A stretch of DNA of 7,857 nt from NCBI GenBank assembly GCA_900766865.1, contig CAAFXA010000215.1, positions 1 through 7,857 of the forward strand, in the 5' to 3' direction. The position numbers and the translations under genes were made by a program. Each line of letters starts with the position of its first letter. Position 1 is the stretch's first letter. The notes beneath the pieces were generated by a model, which was given only the letters and a program-made list of their open reading frames with translations, ran no database searches and was not told the DNA's origin. This document shows positions 1-5,852 of the stretch, in pieces. The stretch is from an uncultured Akkermansia sp. (GTDB taxonomy: Bacteria; Verrucomicrobiota; Verrucomicrobiia; Verrucomicrobiales; Akkermansiaceae).

Positions 1-1859
1 CGAACGTTAAGGGGATTCAGGCCGGGGGCTTCACCAATCTTGTCGGCGAGGACGCGGTGTTGCTTGAAGGTGTCCGGGCTCTTCTCTGTGCCCCACATGC
101 GCTGGCTGAGCACATCGGTAGAGGTGCGGAAGATATCCCAGATGTCGTACATGCCGTAGCCGGAGTGGCGGAGGTCGCACATGTCGTTCCAGATAGCAAA
201 GGTGGCGCCGATGAGATTCGGATGCCCGGCAGGAATGTGGGTGTTGCCCACATAGTTGGGGCGCCAATTCTCATACTGGAAGGCGTTGTTGAGTGTTGGC
301 CAGTAGTAGTCGGCGAAGGGAACGATGTAGAGGTGCCCGTCGTTGGTATTGATGAGCTTGTAGCCGGCATTCATGGCCTCCACCGGATCCTGCCACTGGC
401 TGCTCCAGAGGTTCATTTCCACGCCCTCTGACTCCACGGGAGTCTTGCCGGGTTTGTGGGTCAGGCTGCCCCAGATACGCGGCGTGAAGCCTCGGCTCTT
501 CACATACTTGAGCAGGCCGTCGGAGTACTTGCGGTAGGCCTCGGAATCGCCGTAAAACTCATCTGCACCAACATGGATGACACAGCCATCCAGCGGAGCT
601 TTACCGGTCTCGGCATCGGGCAGCAGGTATTCATCCAGCACTTCAGACACAAACTTGAGCGTCTCGGGGTTGCCGGCGTCGATGTGGTCGGAACGGCGGC
701 CGGGGTTGCCCATCTTGCCTTGGTAAATGAGGTCGGGACGCACCTTGGTGAAGGAGAGCGCGTGGCCGGGGGTGTCAAACTCGGGTACGATGTTCACACC
801 GCGCAGCTTAGCGTAGTCGATGAGCTCACGGAACTCTTTCTTGGAGAAAGAAAGGTCTTGTGCGGTCAGCGGTACGCCGTTTTTGCCTACCATCTTGCTC
901 TCCAGACGGAAGGCGGTGTAGGCCTCCTTGAGCGGATCATGGCCGTCTTTCACATACTCTTCGAGGAAGATGTAGTTGTTGTTGATGACGAGGTGCAGGT
1001 CGTTCATCTTGTACCAGGCCATGGTATCGATGGCCTTGCGCAGGTCATTGAGAGTGTAGGGGGTGCGAGCAATATCAAAGAGTACGCCGCGCACCTGGTA
1101 GCGGGGTACATCGAAAGCAACACCGCAGGGAACGCTGCCGCCGGATTGCTTGAGAATCTGAAGCAGAGTGCGGGAACCCCACATCAGCCCGGTATCAGTC
1201 GGTGCTGCAATGGAGAGCGCTTTCTCGCTGACTCTCATGTGATAGGATTCACGCATGGCCTTTTGGTCCACACCTGCTGTAGTGTCAATCTGACCGTTTC
1301 GGGGGGCGTTCGTTACCAAATGAGCGTGGCGAATGAATGAAATCTGTGCATCTCGGGGATAATCCACAAGCTCAACCTCACAGTTGCAGATGGCTTTCAG
1401 GTCTGTGATGAGAAGCTCTGTCTGCTCGGGGGTAGCATTCGAGAAAACCTTTACCTTGTCGCCCACGCGGAACTCGCCCTTGCCACCTTTCCATTGCAGG
1501 ATGGAGGGGATAACCTGAGGCTTGGCGTTTACCTCGCCAGTGGTCTGCTTGCGGCTCTTTACGAGGATTTCGTAGTCCTTACTGAATGCCTCCTTGCCGT
1601 CTTTGGTGACGCGGAAGTTGACCTTCACGGGCGTGTCGCTGAGTACGAGGCGCACTTTGCCGTCGGATGTGATAATCTGCTCGTAGTCCGCTCCAAGGAA
1701 CTGCACATCTGCACCGGGCACTGAGGGGGCGCTCAGCGTATCGCCGGGGGTGAGGGTGGCTGGGACTGTGAGGCTGTCCGCTATTTGTTTGGCATCTTGT
1801 GCCGAGAGGGTGCTTACAGTCATGGCTGTTAACATCAATAATGCTGATTTAGTAGTCAT
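1..1859 (-). CDS. Secreted GH20 beta-N-acetylhexosaminidase, 3' end cut by window edge
   Basis: This is a glycoside hydrolase of family GH20, which removes terminal GlcNAc or GalNAc (or, in some subgroups, disaccharides) from glycans by substrate-assisted catalysis. I translated 619 codons from an ATG at base 1859; the frame stays open to base 1. Residues 1-20 form a signal peptide ending LSA, with likely cleavage before Q21, so it acts in the periplasm or outside. Residues about 27-101 look like a small Ig-like beta domain, and 115-250 fit the GH20b domain. The catalytic barrel starts near 252: R265 in FDIARTPYTL, the IVPEFDTPGHA strand at 357-367, and HVGADEF at 429-435 with the D433-E434 catalytic pair. 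AIWNDM at 555-560 is the late barrel motif. The family usually has GGDE; here it is GADE. No Shine-Dalgarno is visible; the start is chosen because it gives the signal peptide. It lies 24 bases after the nuclease gene, so is probably its co-transcribed partner. The family call is firm; the exact substrate is unknown. Confidence 0.93.
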   Translation of the reverse strand, partial: MTTKSALLMLTAMTVSTLSAQDAKQIADSLTVPATLTPGDTLSAPSVPGADVQFLGADYEQIITSDGKVRLVLSDTPVKVNFRVTKDGKEAFSKDYEILVKSRKQTTGEVNAKPQVIPSILQWKGGKGEFRVGDKVKVFSNATPEQTELLITDLKAICNCEVELVDYPRDAQISFIRHAHLVTNAPRNGQIDTTAGVDQKAMRESYHMRVSEKALSIAAPTDTGLMWGSRTLLQILKQSGGSVPCGVAFDVPRYQVRGVLFDIARTPYTLNDLRKAIDTMAWYKMNDLHLVINNNYIFLEEYVKDGHDPLKEAYTAFRLESKMVGKNGVPLTAQDLSFSKKEFRELIDYAKLRGVNIVPEFDTPGHALSFTKVRPDLIYQGKMGNPGRRSDHIDAGNPETLKFVSEVLDEYLLPDAETGKAPLDGCVIHVGADEFYGDSEAYRKYSDGLLKYVKSRGFTPRIWGSLTHKPGKTPVESEGVEMNLWSSQWQDPVEAMNAGYKLINTNDGHLYIVPFADYYWPTLNNAFQYENWRPNYVGNTHIPAGHPNLIGATFAIWNDMCDLRHSGYGMYDIWDIFRTSTDVLSQRMWGTEKSPDTFKQHRVLADKIGEAPGLNPLNV

Positions 1860-1863
1860 AATG

Positions 1864-1884
1864 AGTAAAAATACAAGTAAAAAT
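1864..1884 (-). repeat. Two direct 9-base repeats just upstream of the GH20 start
   Basis: On the minus strand the nonamer ATTTTTACT occurs twice without mismatch, at 1884-1876 and 1872-1864, with three bases between, giving a 12-base period. It fills nearly the whole gap between the nuclease stop codon and the GH20 ATG and is very AT-rich against its surroundings. It occupies the place where a ribosome binding site would be expected and contains no purine-rich motif. It might be an A/U-rich translation enhancer or a protein or RNA binding site, or mere AT-rich chance; the sequence does not decide. Confidence 0.5.
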
Positions 1885-2666
1885 TAAGTGGCAGCTAGTT
1901 CAATCCACGGCAGGCGGTAGGCCGCCGGGGCACAGACCAGCTGGGTGGAGAGCCGGAGCTCACTGAGCGTCTGTTGCATGGCCTTGTGGGCTTTTTCAGG
2001 GGTGTTGCAGTCCTGGCTGATGTGGGCGAGCACAATGTGTTGCAGGCCGGGGTGGGCAATCTGGCGAACGAACTCACCTGCTTGCTCGTTGGACAAGTGT
2101 CCCCAGTTGCTTTCAATACGCTCGATGAGTGCCATCGGGCGGCCGGAGTTGTAGAGCATCTCGTTGTCGTAGTTGGACTCCAGATAGAGCCCGTGTACGC
2201 CGGAGAGCAGGGTGTCCATGCCACGCATGATGCGCCCGGTGTCTGTTATGTAACCGAGCTTGACACCTTCGCATTCAAAGAGGTAGCCCACCGGGTCGGT
2301 GGCATCGTGGCTCACGGCAAAAGGGGTTACGGTGATGGCCCCAATTTTCACCGGACTACCGGGTTCGATGTAGGTGAAGGTGGTGGAGGCGGACGCCATG
2401 CCCCGCAAATCCTGCCCCAGATAGCGAGTACAATAGACGCGCAAGGCATCCTTTTTGGAAAGGATGCCCAGGCCGCAGGTGTGGTCTGTGTGCTCGTGGG
2501 TGAAGAGAACACCGGCCAGGTCTCGCACAGCAAGGCCGCATTCTGCCAGCCCCTTGCGTATGCGTGTTGCACTGATGCCGGTGTCCACCAGCAAATGGGT
2601 ACCACCGCCGGAAATGACGGTGGCATTGCCCTTGCTGCTGCTGGCAAGTGGTGAGAATCGAAGCAT
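1884..2666 (-). CDS. walJ: WalJ/YycJ-type MBL-fold nuclease
   Basis: A 260-residue cytoplasmic metallo-beta-lactamase-fold hydrolase of the WalJ/YycJ type; relatives are about this length and have been characterised as 5'-to-3' DNA exonucleases linked to mismatch repair. Evidence is the N-terminal FSPLASSSKGNATVI strand-loop (family: ASGSSGN), the metal site THEHTDH with H57, H59, D61 and H62, SHDATDPVGY with H120, ITDTGRI with D142, ESNYDNEML at 164-171, GHLSN with H190 and AHISQDCNTPE with H215. All expected metal ligands appear intact. I start it at the ATG at 2666, which gives the usual family N-terminus and sits 7 bases from an AAGG; a GTG one codon upstream (2669) is the alternative and would add one residue. 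The ATG shares its A with the peroxidase TGA stop (TGATG), which suggests translational coupling. In Bacillus the homologue sits beside walRK; no such genes are here, so a link to cell-wall signalling should not be assumed. Confidence 0.88.
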   Translation of the reverse strand: MLRFSPLASSSKGNATVISGGGTHLLVDTGISATRIRKGLAECGLAVRDLAGVLFTHEHTDHTCGLGILSKKDALRVYCTRYLGQDLRGMASASTTFTYIEPGSPVKIGAITVTPFAVSHDATDPVGYLFECEGVKLGYITDTGRIMRGMDTLLSGVHGLYLESNYDNEMLYNSGRPMALIERIESNWGHLSNEQAGEFVRQIAHPGLQHIVLAHISQDCNTPEKAHKAMQQTLSELRLSTQLVCAPAAYRLPWIELAAT

Positions 2667-2677
2667 CACTCAGCCTT
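2664..2677 (-). promoter_or_regulatory. Ribosome binding site and stop/start overlap for the nuclease gene
   Basis: Reading the minus strand, AAGG (2677-2674) is followed by CTGAGTG and then ATG at 2666-2664. The peroxidase stop TGA (2668-2666) overlaps that ATG by one base. The 7-base spacing favours the ATG over the GTG at 2669, which would lie only 4 bases from AAGG. This is the clearest Shine-Dalgarno in the window. Confidence 0.55.
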
Positions 2678-4192
2678 GGCGGGTTCCTCGGAGTTGCTGG
2701 GCAACTGCTCGCTCACGAACTCGGGTGCCACGTCCTTCTGTGTGAGTTTGTCGAGCGGAATTCCCTTGTAGCAACCGGTCTGAGCCTGCAGGAATGCTGT
2801 TACATCTGCCACAAGAGCATCGTTCGGAGCCTTGCGGGTCTGTGATTCGAACATGATGCGTACGGCATCTTCCAGGTTTGCTACAGAGCCGGTGTGGAAG
2901 TAGGGCGCGGTGAGCGCAACGTTGCGAAGGTTTGGCACGCGGAACATATCCTTGTGCTGTTCCTTCTTGGTGAAGTCCTTCAGGCCGAAGGCTCCTTCCT
3001 GGTAGCCCTTGGCATGGGCACGGAGCGGAGCGTGTGTGTTGATATACTCAAAGCTCTGACCTCCCAGGGTGGGGCCGGCGTGGCAAGTGGCACAGCCGTA
3101 AGTAAGGAACGCCTCCATACCGGCCTTCTGCTGCTGGGTCATGGCGTTGTCATCGCCAGCCAGGTAGCGGTCGAAGTCGCTGTCCGGTGTGACGAGGGTG
3201 CGCTCGAAGGCGGCGATGGCATCCGTAATAGTTTCGCCCGTAATGCCTTTGTCGCCGTACACAAGCGGGAAGAGAATGCGGTATTCCTTATCCTTGGACA
3301 GTTTGTCCGCAATAGCCTTCCAGTCATCGGGATGGCTGTAGCCCATTTCCACAGGGTTGAGGGGAGGGCCACCGGCCTGTTCCTGCAGGTCTGCTGCACG
3401 GCCATCCCAGAACTGGCGGATGTTACCCTCGGCATTGTACACGGTCGGGGCATTCACACCACCAAGCTGCGGCTTTCCATCCGGTCCCGGTACGCCTTCG
3501 GACTTGGCCAGATTATCGGTACCACCTTTGGTGAGGTCGTGGCAGGAGGCACAGGAAACCTCGTTGGTGGTGGAAAGCCGGGGGTCGAAGTAGAGGCGGT
3601 GCCCCAGGTAAACCTTGCCCCATGCGCGGGCAATGTCTTCCCGGGTGGGGTTGGTGGAGGGCTCGGGCAGCCCCCAGACATAAGCCGTGTGTTCGTCTGC
3701 TGTCATGCCGGCGGGGCGGATGGGAGCGAAGGCTCGCTTCATGGCCTCGTCGGCGTTGTAGTGGTGGCTCATGATGGCAACATCGTTGAGCGTGAGGGCT
3801 GTGCCGGGGTGAACCATGGTATAGAGGGCAGGGGGCATGCTGCGTGTGCGCAGTACCTGGGCCATCTTCAGGAAATCCACATTCGCAGAGCGGATGTCGC
3901 TGTCAGGCTTCATCACGAAAGCGCGCTGGGCTCCCTCGATATCGCGCTTCATCTGGCCCAGAGAGAAGAGGTTAATCCAGCCATTGAAATAGGGTTTCTC
4001 ACCATGGCAGTCCGCACATTTGCTCTGCATGACGGCGTTGGCCATGTTGGCGGCTTCCTGCGGACTGGCCGGAACGGGCAGCGGCTCATGGCTGTCTGCC
4101 GGGGACAGGATGGCGGCAGCAACACCCGACAGGCCGATGAGAACCACGGCAGCACAGATGCCCTGAAGGTAAGGTGTTTTTTTCTTGCTCAT
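2666..4192 (-). CDS. Membrane-anchored triheme cytochrome c peroxidase
   Basis: A 508-residue c-type haem protein that should reduce hydrogen peroxide to water in the periplasm. Residues 8-30 are an uncleaved-looking hydrophobic anchor after a KKK start. Three CxxCH sites are present: CADCH 59-63, CASCH 214-218 and CATCH 367-371. The first belongs to an extra N-terminal haem domain, with RSMPP (M119) as the likely sixth ligand. The other two form the classic bacterial diheme peroxidase: YLGHRLYFDPRLS at 195-207, FWDGRA 261-266, Q272 and E282 (NPVEMG) where the Pseudomonas enzyme has its active-site Gln and Glu, RVPNLRNVALTAPYFHTGS at 418-436, and M447 as probable ligand of the electron-transfer haem. 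The plan resembles the E. coli YhjA type, which takes electrons from the quinol pool; that donor is inferred here. The loop at 219-250 contains no histidine, so the usual inhibitory distal His is missing. It is the first gene of the minus-strand operon and divergent from the ROK gene. The tail after 485 is acidic and of no known role. Confidence 0.92.
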   Translation of the reverse strand: MSKKKTPYLQGICAAVVLIGLSGVAAAILSPADSHEPLPVPASPQEAANMANAVMQSKCADCHGEKPYFNGWINLFSLGQMKRDIEGAQRAFVMKPDSDIRSANVDFLKMAQVLRTRSMPPALYTMVHPGTALTLNDVAIMSHHYNADEAMKRAFAPIRPAGMTADEHTAYVWGLPEPSTNPTREDIARAWGKVYLGHRLYFDPRLSTTNEVSCASCHDLTKGGTDNLAKSEGVPGPDGKPQLGGVNAPTVYNAEGNIRQFWDGRAADLQEQAGGPPLNPVEMGYSHPDDWKAIADKLSKDKEYRILFPLVYGDKGITGETITDAIAAFERTLVTPDSDFDRYLAGDDNAMTQQQKAGMEAFLTYGCATCHAGPTLGGQSFEYINTHAPLRAHAKGYQEGAFGLKDFTKKEQHKDMFRVPNLRNVALTAPYFHTGSVANLEDAVRIMFESQTRKAPNDALVADVTAFLQAQTGCYKGIPLDKLTQKDVAPEFVSEQLPSNSEEPAKAE

Positions 4193-4207
4193 AACTGTAG
4201 GAAATGG

Positions 4208-4246
4208 ATTATAGTGCTATTCTACCAGCTTTTCGCAGGATGACAA
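4208..4246 (-). promoter_or_regulatory. Putative promoter of the peroxidase-nuclease-hexosaminidase operon
   Basis: On the minus strand TTGTCA (4246-4241) lies 16 bases from TAGAAT (4224-4219), each matching five of six bases of the sigma-70 consensus. A perfect TATAAT follows at 4213-4208 but has no -35 box at normal distance; it sits 15 bases before the ATG and would give a leader of under ten bases. Either may be the real -10. The purine-rich signal expected before the ATG at 4192 is absent (CCTACAGTT precedes it). The assignment rests on consensus matching only. Confidence 0.45.
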
Positions 4247-4316
4247 GCAGAAAAGGAGTTTTGCGCGTCGCATCTGAACTCAAATCTTGCAGACAGTCGC
4301 AATTTTAGCTTGTCAT
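4240..4316. repeat. Perfect 9-base inverted repeat spanning the divergent promoters
   Basis: ATGACAAGC at 4240-4248 and its exact reverse complement GCTTGTCAT at 4308-4316 are separated by 59 bases. Each arm, read toward its own gene, is GCTTGTCAT and contains that gene's TTGTCA -35 candidate. The arm is 47 bases from the peroxidase ATG and 37 bases from the ROK ATG, a difference of 10. The arms are too far apart for a plausible RNA hairpin, so repeated promoter or operator elements are the likelier meaning. Confidence 0.55.
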
Positions 4317-4338
4317 AGGATGGCGGTCGTGGTAGTAT
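4310..4338 (+). promoter_or_regulatory. Putative sigma-70 promoter of the ROK kinase gene
   Basis: TTGTCA at 4310-4315 and TAGTAT at 4333-4338 are separated by 17 bases, matching five and four of six consensus positions. Transcription would start near 4345, leaving a leader of about nine bases before the ATG at 4354. Only a weak GGTAAAG lies before the start, so initiation may depend on a very short leader. Confidence 0.45.
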
Positions 4339-4353
4339 TGCTTCGGTAAAGTT

Positions 4354-5751
4354 ATGAATATCCAACCGAAATTCACACCCGTGCTCGATCCGGACTTCGT
4401 TGCTCCGGTGCTCTGGAACAAGGCATTTGAGGATAAGGTCGCTGCTGACCCCGCCTCCACTGCCTTGGACATTGCTCTCACCCGTATGGATGGTACCTGT
4501 TTCCGCTGGAGCGGCAAGGTGCTTCCCTCATCCGAGGAGAACGATGCCCTCAACAACCAGTACATCGAGCGAATCGTCAAGTTCCTGCTCTGGATGAAGG
4601 GCGGCTGCACCATTATGGTTGCCGGCTCCGATAAGATCGCCGACATGCTGGCTGCTACCTACTGCGCCGGTGGTGCCCGTGAATTCGACTGGGACTTCAT
4701 TGGTAAGAAGATTTATGACCAGCCTATCCAGGTGGTCAAGGTTGCCTGCCCCTGCGAGCTGCCCGCCGAGAATTCCACATCTGTTTCTCTGGGCCGCAAT
4801 CTGGATGGTTACCGCATTGGTTTCGACCTCGGTGGTTCCGACCGCAAGTGCGCAGCCGTGGTGAATGGTGAGGTTGTGTACTCCGAGGAGGTTGTGTGGG
4901 ATCCCTACCACCAGACCGACCCCATGTACCAGCTGGAGGGTGTGGATGACTCTCTGCTGCGCGCTGCCAAGCACCTGCCCCAGGTGGATGCCATTGGTGG
5001 TTCCGCCGCTGGTGTGTATGTGAACAGCGAGCCCCGCGTGGGTTCTCTCTTCCGTGGTATTTCTCCCGAAGACTTCACCAACGTGATTCGTCCCATGTTC
5101 AGCACGCTCAAAGATCGTTGGAGCGAGCGCATGGGTAAGGAGGTGCCCTTTGAGGTGGTGAACGATGGCGAGGTGACGGCTCTGGCTGGTGCCATGGGCA
5201 TGAACGACGACGCCGTGCTGGGTATCGCCATGGGTACTTCTCTGGCTGCCGGTTATGTGGACCCCGAGGGTCACATCATGCCCTGGCTCAACGAGCTTGC
5301 CTTCGTTCCCGTTGACTACCAGGAGGATGGCGGTGTGGACGAGTGGTCCAAGGACAAGGGCGTTGGTGCCATGTACTTCTCCCAGCAGGCTGTGGCTCGT
5401 CTGGCTCCTCGTGCCGGTTTCGACTTCGGTACTATGCCTTATCCGGAGCAGCTTAAGAAGGTACAGGCCGCAATGGCCGAAGGCGATGATCGCGCTCGCA
5501 AGATTTACGAGACAATCGGTGTTGAGTTTGGTTACACCATCGCCTATTTCTCCAAGTACTACGCTCTGCGTAACCTGCTGTTCCTTGGCCGTGTAGCTAC
5601 AGGCGACGGTGGTCAGCTGATTATCGACAAGGCCAATGAGGTGCTGAAGGGTGAGTTCCCCGAGCTTGCCATCACACTCTGCGTGCCGGACGAGAAGACC
5701 AAGCGTCATGGTCAGGCTGTAGCCGCTGCTTCTCTGCCCAAGTTGGGCTGA
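4354..5751 (+). CDS. ROK-family sugar kinase (possible glucokinase) with long N-terminal extension
   Basis: A 465-residue cytoplasmic protein of the ROK/ASKHA fold, likely to phosphorylate a hexose with ATP. The ATP-phosphate loop is FDLGGSDRK at 157-165, the catalytic aspartate is probably D271 in VVNDGEV, the second phosphate loop is GIAMGTSLAAGYVD at 290-303, and LLFLGRVATGDGGQLI at 408-423 fits the adenosine-side motif. Typical ROK kinases are about 300 residues, and the kinase core here begins only near 153; residues 1-150 are an extension I cannot assign. The CxCGxxGC zinc motif of many ROK proteins is absent, and there is no helix-turn-helix, so a NagC-type repressor role is unlikely. 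Lysine is coded AAG at 23 of 25 positions (AAA only at K6 and K253), unlike the mixed use in the following kinase, which suggests strong expression. It has its own promoter candidate and a terminator behind it, so is probably monocistronic. Substrate could be glucose, fructose, an amino sugar or another sugar. Confidence 0.82.
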   Translation: MNIQPKFTPVLDPDFVAPVLWNKAFEDKVAADPASTALDIALTRMDGTCFRWSGKVLPSSEENDALNNQYIERIVKFLLWMKGGCTIMVAGSDKIADMLAATYCAGGAREFDWDFIGKKIYDQPIQVVKVACPCELPAENSTSVSLGRNLDGYRIGFDLGGSDRKCAAVVNGEVVYSEEVVWDPYHQTDPMYQLEGVDDSLLRAAKHLPQVDAIGGSAAGVYVNSEPRVGSLFRGISPEDFTNVIRPMFSTLKDRWSERMGKEVPFEVVNDGEVTALAGAMGMNDDAVLGIAMGTSLAAGYVDPEGHIMPWLNELAFVPVDYQEDGGVDEWSKDKGVGAMYFSQQAVARLAPRAGFDFGTMPYPEQLKKVQAAMAEGDDRARKIYETIGVEFGYTIAYFSKYYALRNLLFLGRVATGDGGQLIIDKANEVLKGEFPELAITLCVPDEKTKRHGQAVAAASLPKLG

Positions 5752-5779
5752 AGCAATTCAGGTTAAGCTGATATTTTCC

Positions 5780-5820
5780 AGCCGGGTAGCGTGCGCGAGT
5801 GCCTGCCCGGCTGAGCTTTT
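5780..5820 (+). terminator. Intrinsic terminator after the ROK kinase gene
   Basis: A stem of ten pairs with one G-U pairs AGCCGGGTAG (5780-5789) with CTGCCCGGCT (5803-5812) around a 13-base loop, followed by GAGC and TTTT at 5817-5820. It lies 28 bases after the ROK stop codon. The U-tract is short and slightly displaced, so termination may be partial and allow some read-through into the protein kinase, for which I find no convincing promoter of its own. Confidence 0.62.
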
Positions 5821-5852
5821 AAGAAAAGACTCCTTCTCAACAGATTATTACC

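Noticed and set aside
456..1340. 294-residue open frame on the plus strand at the left
   Set aside because: It is antisense to the GH20 gene, which carries a signal peptide and catalytic motifs in its own frame.
1884..2666. Reading the MBL-fold protein as a beta-lactamase or glyoxalase II
   Set aside because: The N-terminal ASSSKGNA loop, SHDATDPVGY and ESNYDNEML motifs are those of the WalJ/YycJ nuclease type, and there is no signal peptide.
2894..4243. 449-residue open frame on the plus strand, antisense to the peroxidase
   Set aside because: It is Gly/Val/His-rich without recognisable motifs and mirrors the peroxidase frame, whose three haem sites and length are unambiguous. GC-rich codon bias keeps the opposite frame open.
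4261..4302. Repeated GTCGCA (4267-4272, 4296-4301) and TTGCG/CGCAA inverted pair in the divergent promoter region
   Set aside because: Units of five or six bases with unequal spacing are expected by chance at this length; listed only because they lie between the two promoters.
4528..5709. 393-residue open frame on the minus strand, antisense to the ROK kinase
   Set aside because: A His/Leu/Thr/Gly-rich product with no domain; the extreme codon bias of the sense gene removes stops from the mirrored frame.
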